NCBI RefSeq assembly: GCF_000196115.1
Contig: NC_005027.1
Location: 496,001 to 560,000 of the forward strand
Direction: 5' to 3'
Length of the DNA: 64,000 nt
From: Rhodopirellula baltica SH 1
GTDB taxonomy: Bacteria > Planctomycetota > Planctomycetia > Pirellulales > Pirellulaceae
How positions within the stretch are numbered: the stretch's first letter is position 1; each line of letters opens with the position of its first letter. The position numbers and the translations under genes are program-made. Below are positions 47,422 through 54,989 of this stretch, one piece after another. The notes beneath the pieces were generated by a model, which saw only the letters and a program-made list of their open reading frames with translations, had not been told where the DNA came from and ran no database searches.

Positions 47422-48231
47422 ATGGATTTCATCGACCCCCACATTCACATGGTCAGCCGCGTGACGGATGACTACGAAACTCTCGCCCGAATGGGATGTG
47501 TCGCTGTGAGCGAACCAGCGTTCTGGGCCGGTTTTGATCGTGGCACGGTCGACGGTTTTCGTGACTACTTTGAACAACTCACCGCGGTCGAACCGAAACG
47601 AGCGGCTCAGTTCGGCATCCAGCATTACTGTTGGTTGTGCATCAACGCCAAAGAAGCCGAGAACGTTTCGCTTTCTCGCGAAGTCATCTCGATGATCCCG
47701 GAGTTTCTCGATCGTCCTGGCGTGCTGGGCATCGGCGAGATTGGGCTGAACAAAAACACCAAGAACGAAGCGACGGTGTTTTTGGAACACATGGAGTTGG
47801 CGATCAAGTACGACCAGCCGATCCTGATTCACACGCCGCACTTGGAAGACAAATACCAAGGCACGCGAATGATCTTGGACATGTTGTGTGACGATTCACG
47901 CATCAATCCGGATCGTGTGTTGGTGGATCACGTCGAAGAGCACACCGTCAGCGAAGTGCTGGACCGAGGTTTCTGGGCCGGCATGACGCTTTATCCAGTC
48001 ACCAAGTGCACGCCCGATCGTGCTGCCGATATGATTGAACGACATGCCGGTGAGCGATTGCTGGCGAACTCGGCGGGCGATTGGGGCATCAGCAAACCGA
48101 CCGCCGTGCCCGACTTGATCTTCACGATGCGACGTCGTGGAATGGACGAAGCATTGATTCGCAAAGTCGTGCACGACAACCCGGTCGAGTTCTTTTCAAA
48201 GAGCAAACAGTTTCACTACACGCCTCGGTGA
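47422..48231 (+). CDS. TatD-like metal-dependent hydrolase
   Basis: A 269-residue TIM-barrel hydrolase. MDFIDPHIHMVSRVTDDYE has the HxH pair, GIGEIGLNK carries the conserved Glu, PILIHTPH has the second His region, and VLVDHVEEHT the next; the late Asp lies in LLANSAGDWG. These are the TatD-family metal ligands. The closest resemblance is to the EboB-type TatD proteins, but no other ebo gene (EboA, EboC prenyltransferase) is present, so I give no symbol. It may be a nuclease or amidohydrolase. RecG begins immediately after. Confidence 0.8.
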   Translation: MDFIDPHIHMVSRVTDDYETLARMGCVAVSEPAFWAGFDRGTVDGFRDYFEQLTAVEPKRAAQFGIQHYCWLCINAKEAENVSLSREVISMIPEFLDRPGVLGIGEIGLNKNTKNEATVFLEHMELAIKYDQPILIHTPHLEDKYQGTRMILDMLCDDSRINPDRVLVDHVEEHTVSEVLDRGFWAGMTLYPVTKCTPDRAADMIERHAGERLLANSAGDWGISKPTAVPDLIFTMRRRGMDEALIRKVVHDNPVEFFSKSKQFHYTPR

Positions 48232-48240
48232 TTGAATTTC

Positions 48241-50436
48241 GTGAGCGAGCCAAGCAGCAGCGAATCCACGCTCACGCTGACCACACCGATTCAGTATCTG
48301 CCAGGCGTTGGACCGGCGCGAGCCACCAAGCTTCGCAAGTTGGGATTGCGGATCGCTCGCGACATCCTGTTTCTGTTCCCGCGGAATCACACATTCCCGC
48401 CTCCACCGACAAAGGTGGCGGATTTGGCGGAAGGCCAACCGGCGACCTTCATCGGCACGATCACCGATGCCGAATTGGTTTCGAGAACGCCCGGCAAATC
48501 GATCTTTGCCGCGATTGTTGAGAATGATTCGGGCGCGGTTCGAATCGTGTTCTTCAACCAACCGTTTCGGGCCGAGCAACTGACGTTCGAAACCCAGGTT
48601 CGAATCAGTGGCGCACCCAAGCTCGCCGGCCTGCGATGGGAGTTCACTCATCCTCAATATGAGATCGTCCAAGAAGGTGAGCTGCCTGACGAGGACGCAC
48701 CCGGCGGATTGATTCTGGCGAACTACCCGTTGACCGAAGGGATCAAACAATCGGATCTGCGCCGTTTGGCTCGTCCGTTGGTGAACGAGTTGGCCGGGCA
48801 ATTGACTGAGGTGTTGCCAGAACGTTTGCGAACCGAAGCGGCCCAGCGTTTGAATGCGGCCGGAATGGAGTTGCCCGATGTGTTGCCGGGAATTTCCGAT
48901 GCGCTGCGTGGCATTCATTTGCCGGAAAGCGAAGCGGACCTGACGGCTGCACAAACACGATTGGTGTTTCAAGAGTTGTTGGTGATGCAGTTGGCACTGG
49001 CGATGAGACGCCGGTCGCTGACCAGTGAACTTCGAGCCCCATCGCTGGAGTGCACTGCCACGGTTCGCAATCGAATCCTGCGAAGATTCCCATTTGAGTT
49101 GACCGGTGATCAGCGACGCGTGATGGATGTGATCGCTGCTGACATGGCGCGACAGTTTCCGATGAACCGATTGCTGCAAGGCGATGTCGGCAGCGGCAAA
49201 ACCGTCGTCGCCATTTTCGCGATGTTGGTCGCTGTGGCTGGCGGACATCAAGCGACCTTGATGGCGCCGACCGAAGTCCTGGCGAGACAGCACCACGCGA
49301 CGCTCCAGCGGATGCTCGCGGACAGTCGAGTGCGGGTGGGGCTGCTGTGTGGTTCGCTGGGTGCGGCCGAGCGACGCGGAACCGTCGAGAAAATCCGCAC
49401 CGGTGAATTGGACATCGTGATTGGCACGCAAGCCTTGCTGTATGGCGTCGAGTTCCATCGCTTGGGACTGTGCGTGATCGATGAGCAGCACAAGTTCGGT
49501 GTCAAACAACGGGTGACGCTTCGCGATGGCGGCGTTGATCCGCATTACCTCGTCATGTCTGCCACACCCATCCCGCGCAGCGTCGCGATGACCCAGTTCG
49601 GCGACGTGGACCTGAGCACGTTGCGGGAAAAGCCGGCTGGTCGTGGTGCGGTTCACACGTATCTGGCTGGCGACAGTTGGCGGGATCGATGGTGGGCATT
49701 CGTCAAGGAACGAGTGGCGGAAGGTCGGCAGGCATTTGTGGTCGCTCCACGCGTCGGACCGGAAGTCGAATCCGCAGACGAAGAACTATCCGAGCTGGTC
49801 GATCCAGCCGAACCGCCCGCCGAAGACATCACGTCGGTGCATTCCACCTATGAACAACTTCGCACCGGACCACTCAAAGGTTTGCGAGTCGGATTGTTGC
49901 ATGGCCGCATGGCGTCCGATGAGAAGCAACAGGTGATGGAATCATTCGCGGAAGGCGAGCTGGATGTATTGGTCAGCACCACGGTGATCGAGGTTGGAAT
50001 CGATGTTCCCAACGCGACCGTGATGGCGATCTTGGGCGGCAATCGGTTTGGGCTGGCTCAATTGCACCAACTTCGCGGGCGAGTCAGTCGAGGCACTCAC
50101 GCGGGACATGTGTGCGTGTTTGTCGATGGTGACAAACCGCCGCAAGACGACGAACGATTGAAAGTGTTTGAACAAACACTGGACGGGTTCGAATTGGCCG
50201 AAGCGGACTTTCGATTGCGAGGCCCCGGCGATGTGCTGGGCCAACGACAAAGCGGCGATGCCCGCTTGAGAATCGCGGACTTGCATCGCGACGTCGAGAT
50301 CCTGCAAGTCGCCCGAGAGATGGCCCAGGACTGGATCGACCAAGACCCCGAAATGGAATCCGAAGGGTTGGAAGATCTCAAGTCACAAGTCCTACGTCGG
50401 TATGGCAACCACTTAGATCTGAGCGACGGTGCGTAG
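48241..50436 (+). CDS. recG: ATP-dependent DNA helicase RecG
   Basis: A 731-residue helicase from GTG 48241 (TTG 48232 is possible). The N-terminal wedge domain (GVGPARATKLRKLGL) recognises branched DNA. Helicase motifs are in order: Walker A LLQGDVGSGKTVVAIF, Ia MAPTEVLARQH, II VIDEQHKFGV, III MSATPIPRSVAMT, V STTVIEVGIDVPNA and VI QLRGRVSRG. The length is slightly above the usual ~690. It remodels stalled replication forks and Holliday junctions. The gene ends with RRYGNHLDLSDGA, and a related sequence lies 1.5 kb downstream at 51929-52066. Confidence 0.96.
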   Translation: MSEPSSSESTLTLTTPIQYLPGVGPARATKLRKLGLRIARDILFLFPRNHTFPPPPTKVADLAEGQPATFIGTITDAELVSRTPGKSIFAAIVENDSGAVRIVFFNQPFRAEQLTFETQVRISGAPKLAGLRWEFTHPQYEIVQEGELPDEDAPGGLILANYPLTEGIKQSDLRRLARPLVNELAGQLTEVLPERLRTEAAQRLNAAGMELPDVLPGISDALRGIHLPESEADLTAAQTRLVFQELLVMQLALAMRRRSLTSELRAPSLECTATVRNRILRRFPFELTGDQRRVMDVIAADMARQFPMNRLLQGDVGSGKTVVAIFAMLVAVAGGHQATLMAPTEVLARQHHATLQRMLADSRVRVGLLCGSLGAAERRGTVEKIRTGELDIVIGTQALLYGVEFHRLGLCVIDEQHKFGVKQRVTLRDGGVDPHYLVMSATPIPRSVAMTQFGDVDLSTLREKPAGRGAVHTYLAGDSWRDRWWAFVKERVAEGRQAFVVAPRVGPEVESADEELSELVDPAEPPAEDITSVHSTYEQLRTGPLKGLRVGLLHGRMASDEKQQVMESFAEGELDVLVSTTVIEVGIDVPNATVMAILGGNRFGLAQLHQLRGRVSRGTHAGHVCVFVDGDKPPQDDERLKVFEQTLDGFELAEADFRLRGPGDVLGQRQSGDARLRIADLHRDVEILQVAREMAQDWIDQDPEMESEGLEDLKSQVLRRYGNHLDLSDGA

Positions 50437-50536
50437 CCAGGAAGCGTGACTTTGGATCAAGCTCACTTGATCGAGTTGGCCGTACGGCATTCGCCACGGT
50501 ACTTTTCGCGAAAACCGTGGCGAACACCAAACGGCT
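50398..50536. repeat. repeat copy A, spanning the recG end
   Basis: This 139-base sequence begins in the last codons of recG and matches copy B (51929-52066) at about nine positions in ten by eye. It contains a hairpin CGCCACGGT...ACCGTGGCG (about 50492-50522) with an inner TTTTCGCGAAAA palindrome, which could terminate or stabilise recG transcripts. Confidence 0.85.
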
Positions 50537-50639
50537 ACCTCAAGGTGGCGGTATTCAGATACCTAGTTTATGTTGCTGTGGTTACCCTCAGATTCCAGCC
50601 GGGAATTCGTGCGTCGATCTTAAAAGACAAGGATTCGTT

Positions 50640-51866
50640 ATGAGAAATCAGCGGCGATGTCGCCGACCGCGGTCAGCAATGTTCCTGTGTTTGCTGAGCT
50701 GTTTTGTGTTTTTGCATTCGACGCACGCGGAAGAGCAGCCCGGCATTGTCCGGGTACCATTTGATTTCAACGGTCGGCAGATCGGAATTGATGTCGAATG
50801 GGATTTTAAGACCGTACATTTTCTTTTTGACACTGGGGCATCTCGACACATGCTCGAGTGGAAATTGCTCAAAACCTTTCCGCAAAGAAGAAAAGTTGAA
50901 ATCGGAATCTCGCAAGCTGGTCTTCCTTTGGGAAAGCTCCCCGCATCTGCATTGGAGGACACACCTTTTGCAGAATTCGCGAACGGCAACGATGTTTTCT
51001 TTCACAGCACTGCGGAGATCGAACGCGGCCTTGGGGCTGAGTGCAGCGGGTTGATCGCGATTCCATTGAACAGTGGAAAGTCATGGGCTTTAAACTTCTC
51101 AAAGGAAGTTATTGAAGCTCCAGCCTCACCGGAGACGCACTCGGGAGATCCCTTTGAAATGACGACCAAACGAGACAAGTTCGGAAGAATCTATTTCACG
51201 AACATTGGGTTGCACCATTGGAAAAGTGGTTTTCTTGTTGATACCGGATCGTCCTCAGCTGTTACTGTCGTGCCATCAGTGTTCGGAGAATTAGCTGAAA
51301 GCGGCGAATTGTACGACGTCCATGCAGTGATGATTTCGAGGCTTGCGGAATCAAAGGAAACAAGAAGGGGCATTCTCAAACGGCTTAGTTTTTGTGGATT
51401 TCAATTTGAAAATGTTCCAGTCGTAGAGTCGACCTCAAACAAAATTGGCACTCAGCTTCTTTCGCGTTTTGATTGGGTTTTTAAGGACAATTTGGCACTC
51501 GGGTTTCCACGAGAGTCTGTGTCGGAGTCCTTTCAAGTCGACCGGAGCGGATTGACGCTTGATCGCGAAGGTGTTTTCGTTCGTGTGCACTCTGTTGAGG
51601 TTGGAAGTGCGGCTGATCTAGCTGGTCTTCGTCGTAGCGACATTGTCGTGAGCATTGATAGCGAAAACGTCGTTGCATCAGAGCTCCCGTCGATTCGCAG
51701 GCACATGGCGACTTATGATGACACAATTGAGTTCGTGGTTGTCCGGGCCGGAGAAGGGATCCTTCGGCGTAGTCTGAAGAACCCGGAGGCTGATTTGTTG
51801 TCCGCGGACAACAAATCGTCTTTGCAGAATGACACGAGGTCTGACGGTCCGAAAAATCCCGAGTGA
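50640..51866 (+). CDS. secreted two-DTG aspartyl-protease-like protein with PDZ domain
   Basis: From ATG 50640 the product is 408 residues with an export signal (MFLCLLSCFVFLHSTHA). Two aspartyl-protease catalytic motifs are visible: FLFDTGASRHM (Asp64) and FLVDTGSSSAV (Asp201). Each is followed by the extended strands expected of a retropepsin-like half, and GTQLLSRFDW resembles a late half-motif. A C-terminal PDZ domain (about 305-375; VRVHSVEVGSAADLAGLRRSD, IVVSIDSENV) follows. Bacterial retropepsin-like proteins normally carry one DTG and dimerise, so two in one chain suggests an intrachain dimer. The codon use looks less G+C rich than its neighbours, and repeat copies lie on both sides. 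Confidence 0.85.
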   Translation: MRNQRRCRRPRSAMFLCLLSCFVFLHSTHAEEQPGIVRVPFDFNGRQIGIDVEWDFKTVHFLFDTGASRHMLEWKLLKTFPQRRKVEIGISQAGLPLGKLPASALEDTPFAEFANGNDVFFHSTAEIERGLGAECSGLIAIPLNSGKSWALNFSKEVIEAPASPETHSGDPFEMTTKRDKFGRIYFTNIGLHHWKSGFLVDTGSSSAVTVVPSVFGELAESGELYDVHAVMISRLAESKETRRGILKRLSFCGFQFENVPVVESTSNKIGTQLLSRFDWVFKDNLALGFPRESVSESFQVDRSGLTLDREGVFVRVHSVEVGSAADLAGLRRSDIVVSIDSENVVASELPSIRRHMATYDDTIEFVVVRAGEGILRRSLKNPEADLLSADNKSSLQNDTRSDGPKNPE

Positions 51867-51928
51867 TCCTAAACGATTGAGCAGACCGATCCCTTGCAGG
51901 GTTGTGCCAATCGCCTTCTTGTCTTCAT

Positions 51929-52066
51929 CGGTACGGCAACCAACTCGACCTGAGCGACGATGCGTCGCCAGACAGCGTGACTTTGGATCAAACTCACTTG
52001 ATCGAGTTGGTCGTATGGCATTCGCCACGGTTCTTCCGCGAAAACCGTGGCGAACGCCAAACGGCT
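51929..52066. repeat. repeat copy B, carrying a recG-tail-like sequence
   Basis: The sequence matches 50398-50536 over its whole length. In the frame corresponding to recG it reads RYGNQLDLSDDASPDSVTLDQ, where recG has RYGNHLDLSDGA and stop: the TAG of recG corresponds to TCG here. The same hairpin (CGCCACGGT...ACCGTGGCG) is kept. Either the recG end was duplicated, or a dispersed repeat once overlapped recG. Confidence 0.85.
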
Positions 52067-52191
52067 GATGTCCTGAGCAATGAGGTTGTTCCGCCTCCCT
52101 CTGTAGAGCCGCTGCTTCATTGGGTATTAACGCGATGCACTCAATGGATTGAAGTCTCGCTTGTATCGCGTGAAGCATCTGTTAATTGAGT

Positions 52192-52210
52192 CATGTTCAT
52201 ATTGAACATG
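52192..52210. promoter_or_regulatory. perfect 8+3+8 palindrome, candidate operator
   Basis: CATGTTCA-TAT-TGAACATG is a perfect inverted repeat, about 205 bases upstream of the DUF1559 start. It has the size of a dimeric-repressor site, but no matching regulator is adjacent. It is not the LexA pattern GAAC-N4-GTTC because the half-sites face the other way. Confidence 0.4.
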
Positions 52211-52415
52211 CATGGATTGTCCCTATCCTCCTCGCGAGTCGCCGAAGTGAGTTCCCAAAGCTGTATCTTTGTGTGCTTGGTTGCGACATGGGAAGCCTCT
52301 CGAGGTTCCCGTTTCTTATAGATGCGAATCACTGGGTGGCGATTGAGTCGGTATGTCAACCGGCGTGGTTGCATGCCCAATGGATATTACTTGGACAATT
52401 CAGGGAGTATGGTTG

Positions 52416-53528
52416 ATGGAGTCTCGATCTAGTCGGGGAATGTGTGGTGGTTGTGCGATGTCTTTTGAAAAACGCCGAGGCACGGACAGGGGCAACCGAG
52501 CCCCGGGGTTCACGCTGGTCGAATTGTTGGTTGTGATTGCAATCATCGGCATTCTGGTTGGTTTGCTGCTTCCTGCGGTTCAAGCTGCTCGGGAAGCCGC
52601 TCGCCGAATGCAGTGCTCAAACAACCTCAAGCAAATGAGTTTGGCCGCTCTCAACTTTGAGAGTGCCTATAAGAAATTGCCAGAGGGACCAATGGATGGC
52701 GACCCAGATGCCATCACATCGAGTGGAGATGCGAACACTGCCGGCCATCCTGAAAATGGAACTTGCTGCCGAGCGGCAACGCGGAAGGGATGGAGTGCGC
52801 AATACAAAATCCTGCCGTTCTTGGAAGGGAACAACATTTACGAGCTTGGTCGAGATGACCCGCCATACTGGCCGAACGTCGCGAACAATGGCGGGGAGGA
52901 CGACGTCGCTCAGTCACTGGTTGCAACTTACTACTGTCCTTCGCGTCGCTCACCGAAGGGATACGGCAGTGCAAGATTTGGAAGAGTCGACTACGCGGGA
53001 TGTGCGGGGTTTTATAGTGGTCGGCCAGACTCGACGATCGACTACATTCCAGAAGCTCCGCTGGGTGCCCCAGCCGTTTCGACGCGTTCCAAGACAAACG
53101 GTGGCCTGGAGTACTCAAAGGGAGGAGCAATCGTTTGGCCGGGTGAAGGAGGCAAGCGAACTCTTTCAGATATTCTGGACGGAACATCGAACACGATTGT
53201 CTTCGCCGAAAAATCGCTTCACACTTCTCAACACGGACGTGATGGAGGAGACAACGAACGTTGGAACAATGCTGGTTGGGACGAATGCGTTCTTCGTTGG
53301 CACTTCCCGCCGAAGCACGACAAAGATACCGTCGCCCCACTACCGCCAGAAGCTTATGACGCGTACACGAACTGGAATCGCTACTTTGGTGCGGCTCATT
53401 CAGCCGGTTTGAACGCTGCGTTCTGTGATGGATCGGTTCGATTCTTTTCCTACAGCGTTGACGCGACATTGTGGAAGAATCTGTGCGTTTGCGATGACGG
53501 TGAAGTCATTGGTGGAGAAGCACTATGA
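52416..53528 (+). CDS. DUF1559 prepilin-like protein
   Basis: A 370-residue planctomycete-specific protein. GFTLVELLVVIAIIGILVGLLLPAVQAAREAARRMQC is the type IV prepilin-like N-terminal helix and cleavage site, followed by CSNNLKQMSLAALNFE, a hallmark of DUF1559. The C-terminal part has the usual TSNTIVFAEKS, AGLNAAFCDGSVRFFS ending. I chose ATG 52416 because GGGAG lies eight bases upstream; ATG 52458 is an alternative. Planctomycetes encode many paralogues, often linked to small lipoproteins, as here. The role is probably pseudopilin-like secretion or surface structure. Confidence 0.93.
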   Translation: MESRSSRGMCGGCAMSFEKRRGTDRGNRAPGFTLVELLVVIAIIGILVGLLLPAVQAAREAARRMQCSNNLKQMSLAALNFESAYKKLPEGPMDGDPDAITSSGDANTAGHPENGTCCRAATRKGWSAQYKILPFLEGNNIYELGRDDPPYWPNVANNGGEDDVAQSLVATYYCPSRRSPKGYGSARFGRVDYAGCAGFYSGRPDSTIDYIPEAPLGAPAVSTRSKTNGGLEYSKGGAIVWPGEGGKRTLSDILDGTSNTIVFAEKSLHTSQHGRDGGDNERWNNAGWDECVLRWHFPPKHDKDTVAPLPPEAYDAYTNWNRYFGAAHSAGLNAAFCDGSVRFFSYSVDATLWKNLCVCDDGEVIGGEAL

Positions 53529-53686
53529 AACGGGCAAGCATTGGATTGGCTCTCGTAGTCGTCGCCATCTGTTTTGGCATCAGCGGATGCGGTGGCGAGG
53601 AAGCTCCGCCGCCTCTCAATAAGGACTTGCGACAGCAAATTGAGCAAGAAGACCAGCAGATCGCGGATGGGGAATCTGCGTTGTAG
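53525..53686 (+). CDS. small lipoprotein linked to DUF1559
   Basis: A 53-residue lipoprotein, ATG 53525 to TAG 53686, overlapping the DUF1559 stop by four bases. ICFGISGC is a lipobox (Cys22), followed by a short acidic, glutamine-rich helix (DLRQQIEQEDQQIADGESAL). Small lipoproteins in this position are common after DUF1559 genes in planctomycetes. Confidence 0.85.
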   Translation: MKRASIGLALVVVAICFGISGCGGEEAPPPLNKDLRQQIEQEDQQIADGESAL

Positions 53687-54063
53687 GCCAGCTTGTGCGA
53701 ATGTTGACTAGCAAACTGGTATTTCAATCAGTTGCGTTTTGTTGGCCGTGGTACTCAGCGGAATGCCGCGGCCAACGTGCTCTAGTTCGGTGTTGTCTCG
53801 GATGAATCAAGGTCCCGCCTGCGCCAATGCGGCTGATGTACTGACGGGCTGTTGATTTCATAAGCCGCACCGCGTTAGCGGCGGTTGAGTAGATGCCAAC
53901 CGGGGCTAACGCCCAACGGCTAATCGTTGTCATTCGGTATGCGACTGAATCAACAGCCTGCTAACAGACTCGAACCAACAGGCGTTGATCGCGAAGCGTT
54001 CGCTTGGCCGCTGGGGATTAAAACAGAAATTTGTCGTCGATGGGAAATGGAGCAAGACTCATA
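53687..54063. other. intergenic region with palindromic element
   Basis: About 375 bases without a gene. It contains the element at 53847-53958 and otherwise nothing I can name. Confidence 0.5.
53847..53958. repeat. 112-base palindromic element
   Basis: GGCTGTTGATT (53847-53857) and AATCAACAGCC (53948-53958) form a perfect 11-bp outer stem. Inside are GCCGCACCGCGTTAGCGGCGG, which can form a short GC hairpin, and GGGCTAACGCCCAACGGC. It has the architecture of a small dispersed REP-like element. Only one copy is in the window. Confidence 0.65.
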
Positions 54064-54912
54064 ATGTTTAAGAATGTGTTTGATCGTGCTTGCTCGGCAA
54101 AGTTGCCGTCGGCTGTCGTGCTGTTTTTTTCGTTGTCGATGCTGGGATGCGAGCCCACGTCACCGGCGCCATCCGCGCGCGATGCGCGTCGTGGTGTGCA
54201 GAAGCCGGAGGGGGCACCGGATGTGCAGGAGTATACCGCTTGGCGGCCGTTTTTCACGACGGACTATGGCGTCGTGAGTGGAAGTGACATGGTTGGTACC
54301 GGATTCGCTTTTCGTTTGAGCGACGAATCCAAGCCCGTGTTTGTGACGGCTTTGCACTTGCTCGGCACAGACAATGGGTTGGAGAAAGATCTCCTGCCCA
54401 ATGAATTCAGCGAGTCGATCGAATCAACCTTTCTGAGCGATGTCTTTGGTGCAACGGATGGCGTGAAGCAAATCGGTATGCCCTATCAGCCTTGTGATCC
54501 GGAGGATGAGAACGAGGCTATTGAAGCGGATGTTGTGGCATTTGATTTGGTTGGGAGATTCAAGCCTGAGTTCCTGAAACTCTCGGATGAAGCGGTCCAG
54601 CCGGGGCAGCGACTCTGGATGGTCACTGCGGTCTTTGCAGGTGCCTCGCCGAGTCAGAAGTGCCATGCCGTGAAGGTGAGCGATGTCGAAAATGGAAGGA
54701 TTCAGTATCGCTTCGAGAACGAGCGTTTGTCTTTGCAAGCGACCGATGGGGCGCCCTTGCTCTTTGATTCCGGTCTCGTCGCGGGCATGCACCAGGGCGG
54801 CACGGCGGATGAGACGCAAGGCGTCTCAGGTTATGGCATCACATCCGATGTGTTGCGGCGTGCGATCGAGTCGATGTGTCTGGATCGTTCGTCGGGCGAG
54901 TTCGAGAGGTGA
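54064..54912 (+). CDS. trypsin-fold lipoprotein lacking the catalytic serine
   Basis: A 282-residue lipoprotein from ATG 54064 (lipobox SMLGC, Cys29). GTGFAFRL and PVFVTALHLLG (His98) resemble the first trypsin-fold catalytic region, and EADVVAFDL (Asp156) the second. The third region reads LQATDGAPLLFDSGLVAGMHQGG: Asp228 lies where the catalytic Ser of GDSGGP is expected. The fold is suggested by spacing only. If correct, the protein is a pseudoprotease with possible sensor or binding role. Confidence 0.65.
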   Translation: MFKNVFDRACSAKLPSAVVLFFSLSMLGCEPTSPAPSARDARRGVQKPEGAPDVQEYTAWRPFFTTDYGVVSGSDMVGTGFAFRLSDESKPVFVTALHLLGTDNGLEKDLLPNEFSESIESTFLSDVFGATDGVKQIGMPYQPCDPEDENEAIEADVVAFDLVGRFKPEFLKLSDEAVQPGQRLWMVTAVFAGASPSQKCHAVKVSDVENGRIQYRFENERLSLQATDGAPLLFDSGLVAGMHQGGTADETQGVSGYGITSDVLRRAIESMCLDRSSGEFER

Positions 54913-54989
54913 GATTTGTTATGCCAGGTAATTCGGCATTTTGTGATTTCGGCTTTTGATCGAGCCGGGGATCTTCAACCGGGATCGCG

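Larger units (their letters stand above)
51867..52415. other. repeat-bearing intergenic region
   Basis: About 550 bases between two plus-strand genes. It holds copy B of the recG-end repeat (51929-52066) and the palindrome at 52192-52210. The 95-codon frame from 51902 encodes a stretch related to the recG tail (RYGNQLDLSDDASPD) and then repeat sequence; I do not call it a gene. Confidence 0.6.

Noticed and set aside
48196-49656. 486-codon minus-strand frame
   Set aside because: It is antisense to recG, whose helicase motifs are complete.
51902-52189. 95-codon frame as a gene
   Set aside because: It consists of the recG-tail-like repeat copy and non-conserved sequence, with no independent coding signal.
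52192-52210. LexA box
   Set aside because: The half-sites are in the opposite orientation to GAAC-N4-GTTC and the spacer is different.
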